Shown: piece by piece, positions 57,901-64,000 of the stretch
Numbering within the stretch: position 1 is the first letter of the stretch
How the letters are laid out: the number at the start of each line of letters is the position of its first letter
Assembly: GCA_940671915.1 (NCBI GenBank)
Contig: CALNVZ010002974.1
Span: forward strand, 39,829,929 to 39,893,928
Reading direction: 5' to 3'
Origin: Paracentrotus lividus
Taxonomy: Eukaryota; Echinodermata; Echinoidea; Camarodonta; Echinidae
DNA length: 64,000 nt
Notes under the pieces: generated by a model
Seen by the model: the letters and a program-made list of their open reading frames with translations, nothing else
Database searches by the model: none
What the model was told of the DNA's origin: nothing
Program-made: the position numbers and the translations under genes

Positions 57901-57908
57901 GAGCGTTC
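48947..57908. other. gene-less stretch with altered sequence texture
   Basis: The remaining PIPOX-like exon(s) should lie here but none is recognisable. 49030-49160 is TG-rich, 53800-53830 and 54060-54160 imperfectly CA-rich, 56100-56310 CT-rich. From about 49.2 to 56 kb the simple repeats look degraded and no clean foldback or coding segment is seen, unlike the rest of the window. Possibly uncorrected long-read gap filling; see findings. Confidence 0.45.
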
Positions 57909-58105
57909 TTATAACAGACTTTCACCACCAGTGTACGGATGTGAAGCAAGCAAATGACTTTTCAGTGCGTTCCTCTGGTAGAAATCTTTACCGCAGTACT
58001 GGCAGGCGAACGGTTTCTTTTCGGCGTGTGTGCGGCGGTGTGTGTTCAACGTACTGGCTAGAGTGAAACCCTTGTTGCAAACTTCACAGCGGTAAGGACG
58101 TTCAC
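57909..58105 (-). CDS. zinc-finger gene last exon, fingers 7-8
   Basis: Acceptor [23 protein letters not shown] to [14 protein letters not shown], stop TAA at 57911-57909. Phase 1 entry matches the donor of the previous exon. Minus-strand AATAAA candidates follow at about 57870 and 57848. Confidence 0.85.
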
Positions 58106-61100
58106 CTGCAGAAAAAAAAAAATAATGAAGCGGTGAAAAGCGGTTAGAAGCAGTTAGAAGAAGTTGGAGGCACTACAAGTATGCGGTCAAATGAGCGGTG
58201 TATGGACAAATATCACAGTACACAACTTCCCTTCTTAATCTATGATCATCATATCAAATTTCGTCCAATATAGGCCTAGGGCTTTTTTTTTTTTTTTTCT
58301 TTTAAATCATAGATCAATAATATTTGAATTCATTAGTGTTAATGCAACATTTGAGCAGTTAATATTTGTAAATTCTTACCGGTATGGCGGTAGATGTGTG
58401 CTGCAGATTCTTTCTGGTTGAACCTTCCCACAGTAAGCGAACGTATACATTTTACCTCTGAATGGGTGCGCATGTAGTGATCAAGTGGGTCAGTTGCTTG
58501 AACCACGCCACATTTTCTTGCACTGTGCGTTTTCACCTGCAAAAGAAAAAATGTGACAAATAATTATTGAAAACGGTTTATTCGTGTCCTCTGATTGTTT
58601 GTTATTTATTATTGGTTTTTTACTTTGGTTTTATTGTTTTTATCTTTATTGTTAGTTCTTTTTTAGTCCCGCAACTCAATGTAGATTTTTGTATTGTGCA
58701 AGAAAGTGTAAGGACAAAGTCTTAATCTTTTTCTTTCACAATCCAAGTCTGTGGGAAGGGTTTTTCTTCACTCGCCAATAATATTATTCCATAACAAAAC
58801 AAGCTTAACAAAACAGCAAAAGGAGCCACATCAAACACTTAAAATAATTAAATATGCACAATGTTAACATCATATATTATGTCTGACAGCGCTAAAATAA
58901 CATACATAACTTACATAAAAACTTGAGACATATGAGCATGTCGATCGCAAGCAAGGCTACTCTTTTTTTTTTTCTTTTTTTTTTAGTGTCATGTTCTACT
59001 TATGGACGAGATATCTTCGTCTAAATGTATCATTATCACTGATCATTACATCGATGCCATGGCACTATCAAGTAGTTGATGATGAACAGTATCAATGGTG
59101 AAACACATAAGTGATATTATGATCTTTTAAATTTTACCGCGTATTGATTTTTTTTTTTTTTTTTAATCATGCACAGATTTAAAAAAAAACCAAAAAAACA
59201 GATATTTTGAAACAACATTTTTTTTTTACAGTTCAAGATTGGAATTGCGAAACAAATTTACACTTAAGCTTATTCATTTGATACTTTTTGATGTTCGTCC
59301 TGTGTTTTTTGTTGTGGTTGTTTGTTTTTAGTCACAATTTCATACATAACTTTCTGCTGACATGATATATTAAAGCCTTTAATTCTGCAACTAAATTTGT
59401 GAAATTACGATAAAATGGACGATGGAGCCATGACAAATTTGAAATTTATAATCTTTTCTCAAAATACTATTCAAATTCGCTTTCTAATTGCTAATCGATT
59501 CTTAACATTAATCATTCTAGGCTGAAATAAATTTTCTCCAAATTTGTGGATAGGTCAAATTATGTTTTAATTTTTATTTCAACCTCAACATTCAAAAACG
59601 TAATTGGATTTCGATCATTTAAATGTGAGTTGGTTTCGCATTTCTGATTTTGAAAAAAAGCTCAATCTTTAGAAATAATACAAAGATGAGAATATTTACC
59701 AGTATGTGTGTAGGAGTGTATCTTCATATCTATCTTCTGATGAAATCCTTTGCCACAGTATTGGCAGACAAAGGGTTTGTAGTTGGTATGGGTCCTCATG
59801 TGAGTATGAAGGTTCGAAGCTCGGTTGAAGGCCTAAAAATGAAAGAGAGAGGATAAAAAAAATATTGATTTTGATTCCTTAATATATCTAAACAATTTTT
59901 TATATTCCATTAAAAATTGAATGCCTTTCCATATTCTATGTGCTTTTCTTCTTCTTTTTTTCCCCCTATGGTGTAGCCTAAGATCTACATCAACGAATTC
60001 AAAGTTAAGAGTGGAAAATAAAGCTCTTAACACCTTTCAGCAGAATTGCCAATTTAAGTGTATCATTTAAATAACATATTAATAATACATAATTATATTA
60101 GGGCTGTTTATAAACAATTAGAGTTTTTTTTCTTCATAAAAAAAAAGAACAATATTTATAGTTAGTTCCATTAAATAGGGAAAAAAAATGGGTTTATGCA
60201 CATCTTTCAAAAACAAAGAAATTTGTCATATTGATGGGAGTCTCCTTTTCGTATAATACTTAAAATAATCACGGTTATTATTTTACAATGATAATTATAA
60301 ATGGTAATGATTATGACAATAGAGCACTGAAGTGAGCAATTACCTTTCCACATTGTGTGCAGACGTATGGCTTGACAGTGGTATGAGTGAGTCTATGTCG
60401 GGTAAGGTTCCCGGGCTGGCGGAAGGCTCTCCCGCAAAGTTCACAGGCGAACGGCTTGTCACCAGTATGGATGCGCTAAATAAAATGGAAAGACACAAAA
60501 ATACGAATGAAGTATCGTTAATAAATGATATTTAAAAGATCTAAATATTCATGGTTTACTCCACATCAATATTATTGTTGTCCTTCAAAGTATGCTGTTT
60601 TTCAGTCAAAAATACGAATGAAGTATCGTTAATAAATGATATTTAAAAGATCTAAATATTCATAGGTTTACTCCACATCAATATTATTGTTGTCCTTCAA
60701 AGTATGCTGTTTTTCAGTTTTTTTGTTGTTTGTTTTTTTTTTNNNNNNNNNNNNNNNNNNNNNNNNNNNNNNNNNNNNNNNNNNNNNNNNNNNNNNNNNN
60801 NNNNNNNNNNNNNNNNNNNNNNNNNNNNNNNNNNNNNNNNNNNNNNNNNNNNNNNNNNNNNNNNNNNNNNNNNNNNNNNNNNNNNNNNNNNNNNNNNNNN
60901 NNNNNNNNNNNNNNNNNNNNNNNNNNNNNNNNNNNNNNNNNNNNNNNNNNNNNNNNNNNNNNNNNNNNNNNNNNNNNNNNNNNNNNNNNNNNNNNNNNNN
61001 NNNNNNNNNNNNNNNNNNNNNNNNNNNNNNNNNNNNNNNNNNNNNNNNNNNNNNNNNNNNNNNNNNNNNNNNNNNNNNNNNNNNNNNNNNNNNNNNNNNN

Positions 61101-64000
61101 NNNNNNNNNNNNNNNNNNNNNNNNNNNNNNNNNNNNNNNNNNNNNNNNNNNNNNNNNNNNNNNNNNNNNNNNNNNNNNNNNNNNNNNNNNNNNNNNNNNN
61201 NNNNNNNNNNNNNNNNNNNNNNNNNNNNNNNNNNNNNNNNNNNNNNNNNNNNNNNNNNNNNNNNNNNNNNNNNNNNNNNNNNNNNNNNNNNNNNNNNNNN
61301 NNNNNNNNNNNNNNNNNNNNNNNNNNNNNNNNNNNNNNNNNNNNNNNNNNNNNNNNNNNNNNNNNNNNNNNNNNNNNNNNNNNNNNNNNNNNNNNNNNNN
61401 NNNNNNNNNNNNNNNNNNNNNNNNNNNNNNNNNNNNNNNNNNNNNNNNNNNNNNNNNNNNNNNNNNNNNNNNNNNNNNNNNNNNNNNNNNNNNNNNNNNN
61501 NNNNNNNNNNNNNNNNNNNNNNNNNNNNNNNNNNNNNNNNNNNNNNNNNNNNNNNNNNNNNNNNNNNNNNNNNNNNNNNNNNNNNNNNNNNNNNNNNNNN
61601 NNNNNNNNNNNNNNTTTTTTTTGTGTCGTGTTGTAATGATTGTTTTATGTGGTTTGTTATCGATATTTTTTATACATAGGTATAGTATATGATGCGATTT
61701 GAACTTATTATAAAGAGTAATATTCATAAAGGGAGACGTCAGACATGGATAATGGAAGATAAGCCTTCATAATCCGTGGGCCAAAAAATCCCTATTGACT
61801 CGATGTTATAATTGATAAATGCATCAAGACGTAACTTTTTTCTTCCATGAAAAGAAAAGGCCTCTATATCTTTTTAATTAAATCCTTCTGAGAATATTCA
61901 ACAATAACAAAATAACAACACCCCTTCAAAATAAGACGGCAATGTTGTCAACAAAAGACAAGCAATTTTAATTGGCAGTGATTATGATAATACTATAGCT
62001 TGATAGATCTTGGACATAAATCGATGCAGACCGGGCCCTCCCGCTAATTTCGCGCAGAAACCCCGGGGCTCATCAACTAGTCATGGTAAGAATAATTATT
62101 GTTGCTGAAATTTTTTTCTTCCTTAGATATTTGCATACTAAATTTCGATCTCATAATACACCGAAAACGAAAATCGACATTGGTCGCAAAGACACATTTT
62201 CCAAGAGAGATTTGGCATGGAGGTCTATTTTGAATTCACCTTGATTTCAAGAAAACTTTTCAACAGTTATCTTTGTTCACTCAACATGATCCCTATGAAG
62301 TAAATCGAGTTTTTATAAACAGCAATATAAGTTAACGACCTTCTTCCTCAAATGCGCCGAAGAAAAAACCCTTGTACTGCATTAAACATCCAAGTAACCT
62401 TTTTGCAATTCATCTTTTGTGCGTTACAGCATCATTTTTTGCCTGGTCGCGTGCCCCTCTATTATTCCCTTTCATCAACCTCTAAAAATCGATATTAGGC
62501 GCGTGCATACAGGGATTCGAGGGGATCGGCTAGGCCCTATTGATCCCGATCAATGCTCGGCGTTTCGTTCTTACGTAACACTCGCGAGCTAACACCCTTT
62601 TGTGTCGATCACCCAAAAACAGAGGAACAAAAAGAGAGTGGATATTAAACACAACCCCCACCTGGCATAGGGCAAACAGAAGACTCTCTGAACTACAGAC
62701 GATCTCAGAACCGTTATTTGTTTCATTTCTTTGTGAGAGACAAGTAAAATAAGATAGAACCAGGGAAAGTGGAAATAAGTGTTTCGGACAGAGGGCAACT
62801 AATTTAAAGCCTGCTTTGTCTGACGATTACAGTGTTGTGCACAGCTGCCGCTGTGAACATCAAAACATGAATAAGCAAAGTGAGAAAAGGGAATAAGAAG
62901 GCCCTTGAGAGAATTTTAAAATGCTTCACATCAAAATTGTATGTTTCTCTCGGCGGGACGCAATTAAGCTTAGCCAAATCTTATTATTTCGATTAAGCTC
63001 AAAAGCGCAATATTGCGAACGAGAAACGAAGAGTGACTCTTATTTGCATAGTATATTAAGAAGGAAAAAAAAAAATCTTTTTTCAAGGAAAACGAAAGCG
63101 AAAATATAATGCCCTGGAAGAAAATTACGAACACAGACTTTCTTGACGAAATTTACCGAACTAAGTCCGTCAGTATTTTCTAACCTGTCAGTAAATCAAA
63201 CAAATAACAAATAATTTCCTGACTTCCATTATTCCGACAGCATTGTGGCACCAATATTCTGTCACAACTAATGATAATGTTGTATCATATTTTCGAACAT
63301 ATTGATAAAGCCTAATCCCTATTATTAAAAAGTAGTAATTTCACTACAGTTAATAAAATATACATGTTAATTATTCTTAATTATACGTTTTTCTAAAAAC
63401 TGAGAAAAAGTAACACCCGAAAAATAAACTGAAGGTTGAAATTACCTTGTGAGTAACTAAAGTGTTGCTTCTGCTGAATCCTTTACCACATACGTCACAA
63501 ATGTACTTCCGAGGTTGTGGTGTCTTGGCACTGTTTGACCTTCGACCCTTGGTCTCTCCTGTAAACTTTGGAATCATTGGAAGGTCAGCTTTCTCATCAG
63601 GGTTTGGTTGGCATCCGGTCTTTCCATCAACTTCAGGTACTGAACTTGACCCTTCCGGAAGTACATACTGTTCTTCGGCGTCTTGCAGATGGAGTTGTTG
63701 TTGTTCTGCTTCCTGGACGCTGTCTATATCGTGCTGCAGCTCATTGTCGATACCGTTCTGGATGTACTCTACACCAAGGATTGGTTGTCTGGTGAGACGC
63801 TTACCACCTGAGGCAGGTGATTGGCGATCGATTTCGTCGTCGTCGTCGTCGTCATCGATGCTTTCTTGAGAAAGACGGTACCGTGGCTGATTTAGAATAG
63901 TCGGGCTGTGATACGCACTGGCGAGTGGTGACGGGGAGCTGGTGCTCTCTTCCTGCTCATTGAAGGTGGGTTTGACACTGCATATTGGTGGCTGGTCCAA
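57909..64000 (-). CDS. eight-finger C2H2 zinc-finger transcription factor (5' partial)
   Basis: Exons 64000-63446 (5' incomplete), 60475-60344, 59832-59700, 58536-58380 and 58105-57909. The first visible exon encodes an acidic, low-complexity region ([12 protein letters not shown]; Gln-rich [11 protein letters not shown]) followed by finger 1, [18 protein letters not shown]. Then come finger 2 [21 protein letters not shown], finger 3 split [21 protein letters not shown], finger 4 [21 protein letters not shown], damaged fingers 5-6, finger 7 [21 protein letters not shown] and finger 8 [17 protein letters not shown]. Linkers of TGE/DRP type indicate sequence-specific DNA binding in the nucleus. 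The finger series is highly reminiscent of single-copy developmental factors; I have a low-confidence recollection of insect dati, not verified. One exon has lost frame, probably by assembly error. Confidence 0.8.
58380..58536 (-). pseudogene. zinc-finger gene exon with broken frame (fingers 5-6)
   Basis: Good splice sites (TTTTGCAG; ACCG|GTAAGA) and finger-like segments in different frames: [37 protein letters not shown]. The 157-base length is not compatible with phase 1 in and phase 1 out. Two canonical fingers would need about 168 bases, so roughly 11 bases are missing, scattered as small deletions. Since flanking exons are intact, assembly error is more likely than gene death. Confidence 0.7.
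59700..59832 (-). CDS. zinc-finger gene exon, rest of finger 3 and finger 4
   Basis: [20 protein letters not shown] to SYTHTG between CATTTTTAG and GTAAAT; phase 0 in, phase 1 out. Confidence 0.85.
60344..60475 (-). CDS. zinc-finger gene exon, finger 2 and half of finger 3
   Basis: Exactly 44 codons, [14 protein letters not shown]... to YVCTQCGK, between TTTATTTAG and GTAATT, phase 0 both ends. Confidence 0.85.
60496..60718. repeat. 111 bp tandem duplication beside the assembly gap
   Basis: The unit starting CAAAAATACGAATGAAGTAT at 60496 repeats at 60607 with one inserted base, and ends 25 bases before the N run. Typical of unmerged overlapping contig ends. Confidence 0.8.
60743..61614. other. 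assembly gap (872 N)
   Basis: A run of N inside the intron between the first and second visible zinc-finger exons, flanked by T-rich sequence on both sides. Apparent frames across it are meaningless. Confidence 0.99.
61615..63445 (-). other. zinc-finger gene intron, right part
   Basis: AT-rich intronic sequence; I see no exon, RNA gene or repeat pair in it. Confidence 0.5.
63446..64000 (-). CDS. zinc-finger gene, N-terminal exon and finger 1
   Basis: Open to the window edge, so the start is not here (the first codon shown is TTG). Ends CACAAG|GTAATT in phase 0. Contains a poly-Asp run from a GAC repeat and the [20 protein letters not shown] finger. Confidence 0.8.

Noticed and set aside
60687-61727. 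Frames of more than 300 codons across the N run
   Set aside because: Composed almost entirely of unknown residues; an artefact of the gap.
1-64000. CRISPR arrays, operons, ribosome binding sites or prophage
   Set aside because: The window is an intron-containing animal genome; no spaced direct repeats or bacterial gene organisation were seen.

Overview
This is a eukaryotic (animal) genomic window: genes are split by introns with GT-AG and one GC-AG boundary, intergenic DNA is AT-rich, and there are many microsatellites and short non-autonomous transposons. The gene content (a TRIM protein with a divergent propeller-like C-terminus, a peroxisomal sarcosine oxidase-type enzyme, an MS4A-like four-pass protein, a C2H2 factor) and the repeat style suggest an ambulacrarian deuterostome, most likely an echinoderm such as a sea urchin. 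The species is inference; no marker gene settles it.

Layout. 0.4-8.5 kb: minus-strand gene with an N-terminal PH domain followed by a PDZ domain, running off the left edge; its 5.4 kb intron holds a GC-rich hairpin around seven telomere repeats and a mariner-like element. 8.5-14.2 kb: intergenic, packed with foldback elements. 14.2-17.6 kb: complete two-exon plus-strand TRIM-like gene. 17.6-21.4 kb: intergenic, with a second copy of the CA/TG-armed foldback also found in the TRIM intron, GC-rich 'GGCGCC' repeats and tandem CA-rich duplications. 21.4-24.9 kb: plus-strand MS4A-like gene, four phase-0 exons, with a nested transposon pair in intron 2. 27.3-48.9 kb: plus-strand PIPOX-like FAD oxidase, six exons recovered; the C-terminal exon is not recognisable. 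Its 16 kb first intron contains, on the opposite strand (38.3 to 31.4 kb), a small two-exon gene for a secreted protein with a His...Asn-Asn-Cys-His-His signature like permuted papain-fold (LRAT/PPPDE/NlpC-P60) proteins. The same intron has a roughly 4 kb inverted repeat enclosing a LINE and a 961 bp element with five copies of a 15-mer. 49.2-57.9 kb: no supportable gene; texture differs from the rest. 57.9-64.0 kb: minus-strand eight-finger C2H2 protein, 5' end outside the window, interrupted by an 872-base assembly gap; its fourth visible exon has lost the reading frame.

The genes do not form an evident pathway; the window is an ordinary animal gene neighbourhood with a heavy mobile-element load. 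The most novel items are the nested secreted cysteine-dyad protein, the telomere-repeat hairpin, and the foldback families, some of which carry perfect CRE octamers (TGACGTCA).
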